From IMG/VR virus record IMGVR_UViG_3300043399_000562, positions 1-61,311 of that record: a stretch of 61,311 nucleotides of DNA. One strand, written 5' to 3'. The translations under genes were made by a program, and so were the position numbers. A model generated the notes under the pieces. The model was not told where the DNA came from, searched no databases, and worked only from the letters and a program-made list of their open reading frames with translations. This document shows, in pieces, positions 1 to 8,553 of the stretch (its first letter is position 1; the number at the start of each line of letters is the position of its first letter). Origin of the DNA: a virus.

Positions 1-127
1 CACCGCGACATCGTTTGCGCCAGTGATCAGGTGCTCCAGCACGTCAATGGGCGCGGGCGACTTCTACGAGCTGGCATCAATCACCGTCCAAGAAGTCATC
101 TACGACTGGTCCTGGCTCGGGGCCAAT
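1..127. repeat. Terminal 127-bp direct repeat, copy 1 (circular contig overlap)
   Basis: Bases 1-127 are identical to 61185-61311. An exact end-to-end overlap of 127 bp is what an assembler leaves when a circular or circularly permuted molecule is opened, and 127 is a common largest k-mer length. The interrupted gene continues in frame across the join. I read this as an assembly overlap on a 61,184-bp circle and not as a biological terminal repeat. Confidence 0.93.
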
Positions 128-1714
128 CTGGTCACGAACGGGGATTTCAGCAACGGCACGACGGGGTGGGCATCTTCATCCGGGTCTCCTGGCACTATCG
201 CTAATGTCAACAACGAGTGCCAGTACACCAAGACGGTTGCCACTGGAGCCGGTATCGTTGTCAGTATCGCCACTTCCACTACGGTTGGTAAGACCTACCG
301 ACTGACGGCGTCGTACCGTAAAGGCACAACTGCTGCAGATGGGTTTCTTTTCGCCAGCAACAATTCGGATGGCGGATCGGCTCACGTCAGCAGCCCAACG
401 ACCACTGGTGGAACTGTCTCTGTGGTGTTTTCCGCTACCGCGTCGACAACCTACGTCGGCGTGCGCGCAAATGGCATGCTTGTCGGGGATACGTATTTTA
501 CTGACAACATCACCTTTCAAGAAATCCCCGCGTACCCACTGGTAGCGCCGACCGCGGGCGGCGTGCGGCCGAGCGGGCGGTATAACCTGCTGCAGCGGAC
601 GGAGGAATTTGGAAATGCTTACTGGGCCAAAAACCGCGGCAGCATCACAAGCACCACGGAAGCCGATCCCCTCGGCGGATCTCGCGGCTGCACATATACC
701 GCAGACGGTACAAGCGGCAGCAAGTATGTCCTGAACAATTCGGCTCTGACCGCTCTAGGCGGGGCTTCCACGTTCAGGGTTTGGGTCCATGCTGGAACAA
801 GTTCGTTCTTCCAGATATTTTGGACTGGTGACGCAACTTCATACGTTAACTTCAATGCGTCTACGGGCGCAATCACGGCTCAAGCCGGCACTGTGTTGTC
901 GCCCGCCTGCGTAAGTGCTGGCGGCGGATGGTGGCTGATAACTGTCGGTAATACCTCAACTGCTGTGACTGGCGCAGGAGTTGGAATCATCGCCACGGGT
1001 GCAGATAGCCGCATCTTCAGCAACACGCTTGCGACTACCATAAAGCTGTTTGGCGCCGACCTCCGCCTCTCGATCTACACCGGCCCTGCTTACCCGGCAT
1101 ACCAGCGCGTCGGCGACGGCACCGGGGGCGTGTTCGACTATGACCATGTCGGCTTCCCGGTGTGGTGCGCGGCAGCGGCCAGCAACGCGGGTCTTCACAC
1201 GGTCGGGACGCTGGATCTGTCGGCAACAAACTCGGCCCGCCTTGGATGCGTCACGGCGAAGCTGAGTAATGATTTGTCGATTCTTGCCGAAATGTCGTCG
1301 GATTCTGACGCAAACAGCGGCACCCTTCAGATGCTAGCGCGCTCGGTCGATACGTATCGCTTCCGGTCGCGCGGTACGGGATCGGCAGCAAACGGCATCG
1401 CATCGGCGTCCACACTTTTCCCCGCGCCAGTCATCAACGCGATAACGGGCATTGGCAACATACCTGCCGACGTGTCACAGTTGCGCGTAAACGGCGCCCT
1501 TGTCGGGTTCGATACATCTGACCAAGGGGCTGGAAATCTCGGCAATTACCGCTATTACGCGTTCGGCCGCAACCTCGACGGCACCGCCAGCCTGCTCTAC
1601 ACGGGCCGCCTCGCCACTTGGGTGCCGCACATCGTCGATGCCAACAGCGTCGGCGAGTCGCAATTCGCTGACCTCATCCGCGAAGACGCGGCGGCTGTCG
1701 GCCTGATCTATTGA
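2..1714 (+). CDS. Fibre-like virion protein, C-terminal part of a gene split by the contig ends
   Basis: This is the downstream part of a 768-aa protein whose start is at 60592; bases 1-127 duplicate the other end. Joined, the gene is 2307 nt and in frame. The sequence is Gly/Ser/Thr-rich. Two stretches resemble carbohydrate-binding beta-sandwich modules: one beginning LVTNGDFSNGTTGW just after the join, and one beginning NLLQRTEEFGNAYWAKN about 160 residues later. The last 300 residues look like a lectin-type or laminin-G fold. It lies between portal and protease, where lambda has no equivalent. A role as a head or tail fibre that binds sugar is inference. Confidence 0.75.
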   Translation, partial: TATSFAPVIRCSSTSMGAGDFYELASITVQEVIYDWSWLGANLVTNGDFSNGTTGWASSSGSPGTIANVNNECQYTKTVATGAGIVVSIATSTTVGKTYRLTASYRKGTTAADGFLFASNNSDGGSAHVSSPTTTGGTVSVVFSATASTTYVGVRANGMLVGDTYFTDNITFQEIPAYPLVAPTAGGVRPSGRYNLLQRTEEFGNAYWAKNRGSITSTTEADPLGGSRGCTYTADGTSGSKYVLNNSALTALGGASTFRVWVHAGTSSFFQIFWTGDATSYVNFNASTGAITAQAGTVLSPACVSAGGGWWLITVGNTSTAVTGAGVGIIATGADSRIFSNTLATTIKLFGADLRLSIYTGPAYPAYQRVGDGTGGVFDYDHVGFPVWCAAAASNAGLHTVGTLDLSATNSARLGCVTAKLSNDLSILAEMSSDSDANSGTLQMLARSVDTYRFRSRGTGSAANGIASASTLFPAPVINAITGIGNIPADVSQLRVNGALVGFDTSDQGAGNLGNYRYYAFGRNLDGTASLLYTGRLATWVPHIVDANSVGESQFADLIREDAAAVGLIY

Positions 1715-1737
1715 TTCACCACCACGGGAGGTATCCC

Positions 1738-2139
1738 ATGAGCAATCAAGTCACCCCCATTCAGAACATCGCGTGGCAGTACGCGCCGGCAAAGCGTGCC
1801 GGCCGTTTCAGCGAGGGGTCGTGGACCTACCCGCGCCCTGGCTACGGTCGCATCAACATGCGGCTGCAGGAGGTCGTCGTTGACGAGCACGGAAACCCCA
1901 TCGTCATCGGCGATGTATCGCCTGTTCCGCTGTCGATGGACTTCACGCCTGCTGATCTGGGCGGCCCCAACCCGCTCGTGATCGTGTGGCACGACTATCT
2001 GACCGGATTGCCCGACCCGTCGCGCACCATGACCGCTGGTGAGTTCATGGGCTGGCAGTATTCGGCCGGACGCAGCCTCGTCGCGCGAACGCTCGATGCG
2101 ATGGTGCCGCCAGCGCAGGCCGAACAACAGCCCGAGTGA
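1738..2139 (+). CDS. Hypothetical protein of the portal-protease insert (133 aa)
   Basis: The ATG at 1738 has a clear GGGAGG Shine-Dalgarno. The protein is soluble, rich in Pro and aromatic residues, and has no transmembrane segment or motif that I recognise. It follows the fibre-like protein by 23 nt and precedes the papain-like peptidase by 4 nt, so it belongs to the same inserted block. A chaperone or small structural partner of the fibre is possible but nothing in the sequence shows it. Confidence 0.8.
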   Translation: MSNQVTPIQNIAWQYAPAKRAGRFSEGSWTYPRPGYGRINMRLQEVVVDEHGNPIVIGDVSPVPLSMDFTPADLGGPNPLVIVWHDYLTGLPDPSRTMTAGEFMGWQYSAGRSLVARTLDAMVPPAQAEQQPE

Positions 2140-2143
2140 TCCT

Positions 2144-2605
2144 GTGCTGATTGCGAGCTACACGGCGATCAGGCCCGGTGCTCAGGGTCTGTTCAACCGC
2201 GCTGTCAAGTTGGGGCTGCGCATTCCGTACAGCCACAACGAACTTGTTTTCAGCGACGGAATGAGCGGCTCGTGCTCTTTCATCGACCAGGGCATTCGAC
2301 TCAAGCGGATCGAGTTTCAGGACGACAAGTGGCATTTCAGGAAGGTCGATCCGCGTTTCAGTGAAGATGCCGCCCGTGAGTTCTTCGAGCGTCAGGCTTT
2401 GCTGCCGACAAGTGAGCGAATCAAGTACAGCATCCCGCTGCTCTTCACGTTCGTCTTTCCATACCTGCCAATCAACGCGTCGGACGATCGCGAAGTCTGC
2501 TGTACCTGTATCGGCCGGGCGTTGGGTATCGAAGACCACCGTCGCTACGACCCGTATGAACTGCCGCTGCATGTGGCCGCGCAGTCACCGAGTCACTTTG
2601 TTTGA
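2144..2605 (+). CDS. Putative permuted papain-like (YiiX/NlpC-P60 type) cysteine peptidase
   Basis: 153 aa from a GTG start at 2144, four bases after the previous stop. The N-terminus (ASYTAIRPGAQGLFNRAVK), the YSHNELVFSDG segment with a His, and a C-terminal EVCCTCIGRALGI segment with cysteines match the order expected in circularly permuted papain-fold enzymes found in tailed phages. Family members hydrolyse amide bonds in peptidoglycan or lipoproteins. Its place beside a fibre-like gene suggests a virion-associated wall hydrolase or a host-range accessory; this is inference. Length fits the family. Confidence 0.6.
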   Translation: MLIASYTAIRPGAQGLFNRAVKLGLRIPYSHNELVFSDGMSGSCSFIDQGIRLKRIEFQDDKWHFRKVDPRFSEDAAREFFERQALLPTSERIKYSIPLLFTFVFPYLPINASDDREVCCTCIGRALGIEDHRRYDPYELPLHVAAQSPSHFV

Positions 2606-2679
2606 ACCGCGGTTCAACGGATTGGTGATAGTTCACCGAGTTGGAATACACTCGCGATCGTCGATACGCAAGGCAGAAC

Positions 2680-3987
2680 ATGAGTGAATACGCAGCGCGA
2701 GAAGCACTGAGCCGCATGAACATGCGGGAGGTGGCCATTGCTCCGTCGTACACGGGCCTGGTTGCCGATCTGCAGTCGTTGGCTTCGGTGAGCCAGAAAG
2801 ACGGACACGAGCAGTTCATGTCCCGTCGAGCCGAACTCTGCGCTGCGATGGGTTTTGACGCTCCGGTCCAGCGAAAGCCGTTCGCTTTTGCTGAAGGTCT
2901 GGCCATCATCCCGGTCAGCGGGACGCTGATCAACCGCTTCAATGGCAGCTACGGCAGCGTCACCGGCTACAACTTCATTCGCAGTCAGGTGATGGCTGCG
3001 ATGGCCGACAGCGAAGTCGCCGGCATCGTGTTCGATGTGAACTCCTACGGTGGCGAGGCGGCCGGCTGCTTCGAATGCTCGGACTGGCTCTACGGTCTGC
3101 GCGGCCAGAAGCCCATGCTCTCGATCGTCGACTCGAACGCCTACAGCGCGGCCTATGCGATCCCCAGCGCGACCGATCGCATGGTCGTCACGCCCACGGG
3201 CGGCGCCGGATCGATCGGCGTCGTGGCGATGCACGTCAACATGGCCGGCATGCTCGACAAGTGGGGCATCGAGGTCAGCTACATCTTCAGCGGCAAGCAC
3301 AAGGTCGATGGCAACCCCTACGAGGCTCTGCCCGACAGCGTGCGGGCGAACATCCAGGCCGGTGTGGACAAGGGGCGCGAGCAATTCGCGTCGCTGGTCG
3401 ATCGCAACCGGAACCTGAAGGGTGGCACTGCGAAATCAACCGAGGCAGCAACCTTCCGTGCCGACGAGGCCCTCTCGCTCGGACTCATCGATGCCGTCAT
3501 GTCGCCGAACGAAGCGGCGGTGGCATTTCTCCGCGAGCTTTCCGGCTCGAAGTCTCAACCATCTCGAAAGGGATCATCCATGTCGAAAGAAGACACCGGG
3601 CCGGCCACGACGGACAATGCCGCTGCCGCCCAGAACGAGGTCCGTCAGGCCGAGCGTGCCCGCATCGCGGGCATCACCGGCTGCGACGAGGCCAAGGGTC
3701 GCGAGAAGCTGGCGAACCATCTGGCCCTGAACACCGACCTGTCGGTGGACGCGGCCAAGTCGATCCTCGCCGCCGCCTCGGTCGAGAAGGTCGAGCAGCC
3801 CGCCCCCGCGGCGGCGCCGAAGGCCGGCGTCAACCCGTTCCAGCAAGTGATGGACGCCAGCAAGCACCCGAACGTGGGTGCGGATGCGGGTGGCGCCGAT
3901 CAGGGTGACGGCATGACCGCCGCCCAGCGCATCCTGGCCGATCACGCGGCCATGACCGGCACCAAGTACGACAAGGCCAAGGCGTAA
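2680..3987 (+). CDS. Capsid maturation protease, S49 family (lambda gpC-like)
   Basis: 435 aa from ATG 2680 (an upstream in-frame TTG at 2641 exists but has no better ribosome site). The N-terminal two thirds is a ClpP/SppA-fold S49 peptidase: the segment NAYSAAYAIPSATDRMV carries the likely nucleophilic Ser, GGAGSIGVVAMH follows, and SGKHKVDGNP carries the likely catalytic Lys. The last 135 residues, rich in Ala, Lys and Glu, are the scaffold portion, also made separately from 3580. It lies directly upstream of gpD and gpE, as in lambda. Confidence 0.92.
   Translation: MSEYAAREALSRMNMREVAIAPSYTGLVADLQSLASVSQKDGHEQFMSRRAELCAAMGFDAPVQRKPFAFAEGLAIIPVSGTLINRFNGSYGSVTGYNFIRSQVMAAMADSEVAGIVFDVNSYGGEAAGCFECSDWLYGLRGQKPMLSIVDSNAYSAAYAIPSATDRMVVTPTGGAGSIGVVAMHVNMAGMLDKWGIEVSYIFSGKHKVDGNPYEALPDSVRANIQAGVDKGREQFASLVDRNRNLKGGTAKSTEAATFRADEALSLGLIDAVMSPNEAAVAFLRELSGSKSQPSRKGSSMSKEDTGPATTDNAAAAQNEVRQAERARIAGITGCDEAKGREKLANHLALNTDLSVDAAKSILAAASVEKVEQPAPAAAPKAGVNPFQQVMDASKHPNVGADAGGADQGDGMTAAQRILADHAAMTGTKYDKAKA
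3580..3987 (+). CDS. Nested capsid scaffold (lambda Nu3-like) from an internal start
   Basis: An in-frame ATG at 3580 is preceded by AAAGGG at a spacing of about 9 nt, and the polypeptide from there (135 aa, MSKEDTGPATTD...) is a charged, Ala-rich, largely helical tail with a proline-rich hinge. In lambda the scaffold Nu3 is made from an internal start inside gene C in the same way. The same residues are also made as the C-terminus of the protease. The internal ribosome site is what supports separate translation. Confidence 0.7.
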   Translation: MSKEDTGPATTDNAAAAQNEVRQAERARIAGITGCDEAKGREKLANHLALNTDLSVDAAKSILAAASVEKVEQPAPAAAPKAGVNPFQQVMDASKHPNVGADAGGADQGDGMTAAQRILADHAAMTGTKYDKAKA

Positions 3988-4032
3988 GCGGGCAGTCGAG
4001 TCACACCACTCTTCTTCAAGGAGATCCTCACC

Positions 4033-4389
4033 ATGACAGTGAACGACATCGCCGGCTACGACCTCGCCGGCACCTACACCCCCGAACTCATCTTCGCGGG
4101 TGACGAGCCGCCGAAGAGCGACGCGGCCCCGGCCCTGGCGAACCTGGCCAAGTACGAGGTGGCAGCCCTGACCGCCACGGGCGTCACCACCTTTGTCGTC
4201 GGCACGCACACCGCGGCGCAGTTGGTCATCGTGGCGCAGGCCACCACCACCGGCAAGCAGTGCCCGTACTTCAACGCCGGCAAGTTCAACCACGCAGCCC
4301 TGATCTGGCCGAACAACGCGGCCCTGGACACCTACGCAGAGCGTCGGGCGTTCTGCACGGGCACGGTCAAGGTCGGCCGCATCGCCTGA
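4033..4389 (+). CDS. Head decoration protein, lambda gpD family
   Basis: 118 aa with an AAGGAG ribosome site ahead of ATG 4033. Length and position (between protease/scaffold and major capsid) match lambda gpD, which is 110 aa and forms trimers that cement the expanded capsid. Segments supporting the call are the N-terminal TYTPELIFAGDEPPKSD and the closing NHAALIWPNNAALDTYAERRAF. Well expressed by the look of its ribosome site and GC-rich codons. Confidence 0.9.
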   Translation: MTVNDIAGYDLAGTYTPELIFAGDEPPKSDAAPALANLAKYEVAALTATGVTTFVVGTHTAAQLVIVAQATTTGKQCPYFNAGKFNHAALIWPNNAALDTYAERRAFCTGTVKVGRIA

Positions 4390-4431
4390 CCGTCCGAACG
4401 CTCAACGTACACCGAGAGAGGAACCACCATC

Positions 4432-5487
4432 ATGGCTGGCAACATCTACGACACCACCACTCTGCTGGAAGTGCTCCGCGTCACGAAGACGCCCTCGCGC
4501 TTCTGGTTGCAGTTCTTCAACCGCCAGATCAACTTCGACACCGAGGACGTCGCCTTCGACAAGGTGTTCGTGGACGATCGCAAGCTGGCCCCGTTCGTCG
4601 TGCCCAACGTGCAGGGCCGCGTGATGGGCATGGAAGGCTACGAGACGTACTCGTTCAAGCCGGCCTACGTCAAGCCCAAGCACGTCGTCGATCCGAACAT
4701 GGTCATCCCGCGCATGGCCGGCGAGACGCTGGGCAGCGGCTCGATGTCGCCCGAGCAGCGCCGCAATGCGGTCATCGCCGAACTCCTGCGCCGCCATCGG
4801 GTGATGCACGAGAACCGCTGGGAGTGGATGGCCGCGCAGGCGATCATCACCGGCAAGGTCGTCGTCAAGGGCGAGGACTACCCCGAGGTGACCGTGGACT
4901 TCCGTCGTCACGCGTCGCTGACCGGCACCCTGTCCGGCGCCGCCAAGTGGGACCAGTCCACCGCCAACCCGCTGAACGATCTGAAGATCATGCGGGTCAA
5001 CGCGCACAACCGCAGCGGTGCGCGCGTGCAGCGTCACATCTTCGGCGCCGACGCCTGGGACATGCTGACCCAGCGCGTGAACCTGAAGGACATGATGGAC
5101 GTCAACTACCGCGGCGGCTACGGGACCAACGTCAGCCTGATGCTGGATGGCCTCGAAGGCATCGAGTACGTGGGCACCATCGTCGGCTCGAACGGCGGCG
5201 GCCGGCTGGAGTGCTACGTCAACACGGCGAAGTACATCGATCCGGACACGGGCAACGAGGAATTCTTCCTCGACCAGAAGACCGTGGTCGGCGTCAGCGA
5301 AGCCGTGCAGGGTGTCCGCTGCTTCGGCGCCATCAAGGACCGCAGCGCGGGCTACCGGCCGCTGCCGCTGTTCCCGAAGAACTGGGAGAACGAGGACCCG
5401 TCCGTCGAGTACCTCATGACCCAGGGCGCTCCGCTGATGGTGCCCGGCCAGCCGGACGCCACCTACAGCATCAAGGTCGCGACCTGA
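4432..5487 (+). CDS. Major capsid protein, lambda gpE family
   Basis: 351 aa, close to the 341 aa of lambda gpE. The N-terminal TTTLLEVLRVTKTPSRFWLQFF and the LVP-like central segment (KDMMDVNYRGGYGTNVSLMLDGLEGIEYVG, here split) are typical of the family, as is the C-terminal GQPDATYSIKVAT. Ribosome site GAGAGGA precedes ATG 4432. It forms the icosahedral shell and follows gpD by 42 nt. Confidence 0.93.
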   Translation: MAGNIYDTTTLLEVLRVTKTPSRFWLQFFNRQINFDTEDVAFDKVFVDDRKLAPFVVPNVQGRVMGMEGYETYSFKPAYVKPKHVVDPNMVIPRMAGETLGSGSMSPEQRRNAVIAELLRRHRVMHENRWEWMAAQAIITGKVVVKGEDYPEVTVDFRRHASLTGTLSGAAKWDQSTANPLNDLKIMRVNAHNRSGARVQRHIFGADAWDMLTQRVNLKDMMDVNYRGGYGTNVSLMLDGLEGIEYVGTIVGSNGGGRLECYVNTAKYIDPDTGNEEFFLDQKTVVGVSEAVQGVRCFGAIKDRSAGYRPLPLFPKNWENEDPSVEYLMTQGAPLMVPGQPDATYSIKVAT

Positions 5488-5494
5488 CCTGATA

Positions 5495-5514
5495 GGGGTG
5501 GCTGCGGCCACCCC
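5495..5514 (+). terminator. Strong GC hairpin after the major capsid gene
   Basis: GGGGTGGC (5495-5502) and GCCACCCC (5507-5514) form an 8-bp stem with a TGCG loop, starting 8 nt after the capsid stop. There is no U-run, so it may act as an mRNA 3' stabiliser or partial terminator that keeps capsid mRNA more abundant than the neck-gene mRNA. Confidence 0.55.
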
Positions 5515-5549
5515 TTCGCCACTTCCATCACCTCGAACTGGAGATCCAC

Positions 5550-5771
5550 ATGCCCCAGATGATCCCCCTCCAAACCATCGTGCTGCACCGTGACGGCAAG
5601 CCCGTCGTGCCGACGATCGGCAAGCCGTTCCCCTTCACCGACGACGAGGTCGCCGAACTCGGGTCGGCGCTGCGTGCGCCCGTGAACGAGACGCCGGCCC
5701 CGGCTGCGGCCCCGGCCTCGGCGCCGGCCGCCAAGGTTGGCAAGGGCGGCAAGGGCGAAGAGTCGCTCTGA
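5550..5771 (+). CDS. Small head/neck protein of unknown function (73 aa)
   Basis: ATG 5550 follows CTGGAG. The first 45 residues look folded (IVLHRDGKPVVPTIGKPFPFTDDEVAELGSALR, written here from two adjacent short stretches); the remainder is an Ala/Pro and Gly/Lys linker ending GEESL. It sits where lambda has FI, the packaging-stimulating protein, which also has a charged low-complexity part. Assignment to FI is by position only. Confidence 0.8.
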   Translation: MPQMIPLQTIVLHRDGKPVVPTIGKPFPFTDDEVAELGSALRAPVNETPAPAAAPASAPAAKVGKGGKGEESL

Positions 5772-5773
5772 CC

Positions 5774-6121
5774 ATGGCCGGCCTGTTTGCCGACGCTCGT
5801 GCGATGTCCCGTCGCGTGGTGCATGACACCATGTCCGTCGAGGCGAGCTACATCGCGCCTGGCGCGAGCGTCGGCACGCTGCTGAATGTTCGCCAGCCTC
5901 ACAAGATGGGGCTGGCGGGCGACATGTCGAATGACGGCTATCCGGAGGTGATGGTCGGCATCGACACCGTGATCTTTGATCGTGAAGAACTGGTTTCGAA
6001 GAGCGTCGTTCCCGTTCGACTCGGACGAGTCGTGCTGGGTGACGGCACTGTTCTAAGCCTGGAATCCCGTCATCCCTACGACGGACCCATCAAGGAAGTC
6101 TGGTCAGTGAGGTCGCTGTGA
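5774..6121 (+). CDS. Head-tail connector protein (lambda FII position)
   Basis: 115 aa from ATG 5774, two bases after the previous stop and overlapping the next start by 4 nt. The protein is beta-rich with an N-terminal helix (MAGLFADARAMSRRVVHDTM) followed by a beta-barrel-like segment, as in lambda gpFII (117 aa), which joins the head to the completed tail. The length and gene order support the call more than sequence identity. Confidence 0.7.
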   Translation: MAGLFADARAMSRRVVHDTMSVEASYIAPGASVGTLLNVRQPHKMGLAGDMSNDGYPEVMVGIDTVIFDREELVSKSVVPVRLGRVVLGDGTVLSLESRHPYDGPIKEVWSVRSL

Positions 6122-6732
6122 CCACGCTTGTCGAGATCGAGGGTCTGTCGGACGCGGCGCTCTACTTCAAGACGGTGCCCGAGATATCCGCGAAGGCGGC
6201 GTCCTTGGCCATCAACCAGACGCTTCAGCGTGGCGGCCTGAACCTCGCCCGCAAGACGATCGAGGAAGAGATCGCCTTCCCCAAGGGCTACCTGACCGGC
6301 GATCGTCTTGCACCGAAGAAGTTCGCGAAGCCGAACAACCTCGAAGGCTCGATCGTTGCACGCAAGCGGGCCACCAGCCTTGCCCGGTTCGCACAGGGCC
6401 AGCCGCTGAACAAGCCGGGAATCTCGGTGCGCGTCGGTCGCGACGCAGGCACCACCGTGCTTCGTGGTGCTTGGCTGGTGCGGCTGCGTCAGGGCGCTTC
6501 GCTGACGCAGGATCAGTACAACGTCGGCCTTGCCGTTCGCGTGAAGCCTGGCGACAAGCTGCGCAACAAGAAGATGGAGCACAAGAGTTGGCTTGTGCCC
6601 GGACGCGTTGCGCTGCTTTATGGTCCATCCGTCGATCAGGTCTTCCGTCAGGTGGCCGACGAGATCTCGATGCCAGTGGCAGACCTCGTTGCCGCTGAGT
6701 TCTTCCGTCAGTTCGAGCGACTGAGCAGATGA
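6118..6732 (+). CDS. Minor tail protein Z family (lambda gpZ-like)
   Basis: 204 aa starting with GTG 6118 that overlaps the previous TGA (GTGA). The N-terminal half, with AAALAINQTLQRGG-like and TIEEEIAFPKGYLTGDRL segments, and the RGAWLVRLRQG motif are characteristic of prophage minor tail protein Z. In lambda gpZ acts at the tail-terminator end and is needed for correct DNA positioning. It is followed immediately by the tail terminator gene. Confidence 0.85.
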   Translation: MTTLVEIEGLSDAALYFKTVPEISAKAASLAINQTLQRGGLNLARKTIEEEIAFPKGYLTGDRLAPKKFAKPNNLEGSIVARKRATSLARFAQGQPLNKPGISVRVGRDAGTTVLRGAWLVRLRQGASLTQDQYNVGLAVRVKPGDKLRNKKMEHKSWLVPGRVALLYGPSVDQVFRQVADEISMPVADLVAAEFFRQFERLSR

Positions 6733-7265
6733 CCACCACTGTACCGATCCGCCTGCTGATCCTGCAGCGTCTGCAGAACCTGATCGCCTCGATCGTCCCG
6801 ATCACGGGCGTCCATGCGTTCACGTTGGCCGGCAAGGTGCGCCGTGGCGTCATGCTGATCGGCGCCGACGCAATCGAGGACGCACCCCTCGTCTCGATCG
6901 TGGAGGCACCGCAGACCGACATCAACGCTGTCTTCACGCGCGACGATGCCATCGGTCGCACGGACATGTGGAACTTGTTCGTGCAAGGCGTCGTTCAGGA
7001 CGATCCCCTACATCCGACTGACTCCGCATACGCCCTGTGTGCCGCAGTCGAGTCGCAACTGTCTCTGGTGCTCGGCGCGGTCGATTCGGCCGGCCGGGAT
7101 CTCTACCCAGAACATCACATGCTCGGGGGCCTGATCGATCGGTTCGAGATCATGGCCCCCGTCGTGCGGCCACCGGAGACAGGGGTGTCATCGGTGGCCT
7201 TCTTCTACCTGCCCTTGCGGGTGGGCGTCTCAATGCCTGTCGGGCAGCCGTACACTACGGTTTGA
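6729..7265 (+). CDS. Tail terminator / tail completion protein (lambda gpU position)
   Basis: 178 aa, ATG 6729 overlapping the previous TGA by 4 nt. It begins PIRLLILQRLQNLIASIVP and has alternating beta strands; length and place between gpZ and the tail tube gene match the tail terminator that caps the tube. Somewhat longer than lambda gpU (131 aa). Confidence 0.75.
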   Translation: MTTTVPIRLLILQRLQNLIASIVPITGVHAFTLAGKVRRGVMLIGADAIEDAPLVSIVEAPQTDINAVFTRDDAIGRTDMWNLFVQGVVQDDPLHPTDSAYALCAAVESQLSLVLGAVDSAGRDLYPEHHMLGGLIDRFEIMAPVVRPPETGVSSVAFFYLPLRVGVSMPVGQPYTTV

Positions 7266-7313
7266 CTTTCCACAGGCGGCTATTCCGTCAACCTATCGGC
7301 AAGGAGATCCATC

Positions 7314-8102
7314 ATGGCTGGTCGCAACCAGAACATCACCAAGGGCAAGGGCAAGGTCTTCATCGAGGTCTACGACCCGGGCACGACCACCGGCCATGGC
7401 GAGCAGTATTTCGCCCAGACGACCGAGTTCAACCTCACCGTCGCGTCCGAGACGCAGGACGCGTACGACGCCGACGAGGGCATCAACACCCTGATCGAGC
7501 AGGCACTGACCCAGGTGGACGCCTCGGGCAGCCTGATCACGCAAGACATGAACATGGACAAGTGGAACCTGTTCGTGCTCGGTCTGGGGGCGCAGACCGT
7601 CAACACCGCTTCGGCCACCGGCAGCACGCAGACGCTGACCGACGTGCGTCGCGGTCGCTACTTCCAGTTGGGCGTGAGCGCCGGCACGCCGACCGGCGTG
7701 CGCAAGGCCACCGTCACCAGCGTCACCAAGGGCGGCACCCCGGTCACCGCTTCGGGCAACTGGACGCAGACCGCGCAGGACATCGAACTCGGCCGCATCT
7801 ACATCGAGTTGGCTGCCCCCGGCATCGCCGACGATGACGATCTGGTCGTCACCTACAACGTCGCGGCCAGCACCCGCACGTCGGTGGTGTCGAAGGACCG
7901 TCAGGTCCGCTGCGCGCTGCGCTTCGTCTCGGCCAACACCACGGGCGACCAGACCGACTTCTACATGCCGCTGGTCAACCTGATCCCCGATGGCGACGCT
8001 GCCCTCAAGGGTGCCGACTGGCAGACGCTGGGCTTCCGCTTCACCTGCCTGAAGCGTGACCAGAACACCGAGCGCGTCTACATCGACGGTCGCGCGGCCT
8101 GA
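7314..8102 (+). CDS. Major tail tube protein (lambda gpV position)
   Basis: 262 aa behind an AAGGAG ribosome site. It opens MAGRNQNITKGKGKVFIEVYDPG, typical of tube proteins of this phage type, and has beta-rich, Thr/Asp-rich composition. It polymerises into hexameric rings around the tape measure. The 48-nt gap before it and the strong ribosome site fit high expression. Confidence 0.88.
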   Translation: MAGRNQNITKGKGKVFIEVYDPGTTTGHGEQYFAQTTEFNLTVASETQDAYDADEGINTLIEQALTQVDASGSLITQDMNMDKWNLFVLGLGAQTVNTASATGSTQTLTDVRRGRYFQLGVSAGTPTGVRKATVTSVTKGGTPVTASGNWTQTAQDIELGRIYIELAAPGIADDDDLVVTYNVAASTRTSVVSKDRQVRCALRFVSANTTGDQTDFYMPLVNLIPDGDAALKGADWQTLGFRFTCLKRDQNTERVYIDGRAA

Positions 8103-8115
8103 CGAGGTGATCTGA

Positions 8116-8553
8116 ATGGGCCTCGCGGACTACACACCGCTGACCAGATCCGTCGCGTTTCGGCGTGGCGGATCGGTCGAAGTTCGCGGCTTGTCGCTCG
8201 ACGACATTGCCGTGCTCATGAACCTTTACCTCAAGGACATCGACGCGCTGTTTGGCCTGTACGACGAGAGTCGTGCGGCCGACGAGCGGGTGGCCGAGAT
8301 GGCGAGGTTCGCGGTGGTGCTGGTTCGTGAGGCCCCCGCGTTGGTTGGTCATGCGATTGCGCTGGCCGCCGACGAGCCCGACCAGATCGACAAGGCTCGG
8401 AAGATGCCGCTGCCGGTCCAGGTCGAGGTCGTGAAGAGCATCCTCGAACTCACCTTCGAAGAAGCCGGTGGCGCACGAAAGTTCTTCGAGAGTCTGGGCA
8501 GCCTTCTTCAGACGCTGGTCCCGGCGATGAAGAAGACGGACTCTCCCACCTGA
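8116..8553 (+). CDS. Tail assembly chaperone (lambda gpG-like)
   Basis: 145 aa, ending 243 nt before the tape measure start. Predicted largely helical with many Asp, Glu and Leu residues. Position between tube and tape measure, and the overlapping -1 frame that follows, match the gpG/gpGT pair that chaperones the tape measure. GAGGTGATCTG serves as ribosome site. Confidence 0.85.
   Translation: MGLADYTPLTRSVAFRRGGSVEVRGLSLDDIAVLMNLYLKDIDALFGLYDESRAADERVAEMARFAVVLVREAPALVGHAIALAADEPDQIDKARKMPLPVQVEVVKSILELTFEEAGGARKFFESLGSLLQTLVPAMKKTDSPT

Noticed and set aside
4260-5492. 410-aa frame overlapping the major capsid gene, and a 369-aa frame opposite
   Set aside because: Arg/Gly/His-rich shadows produced by high-GC codons of gpE; no ribosome site and no family features.
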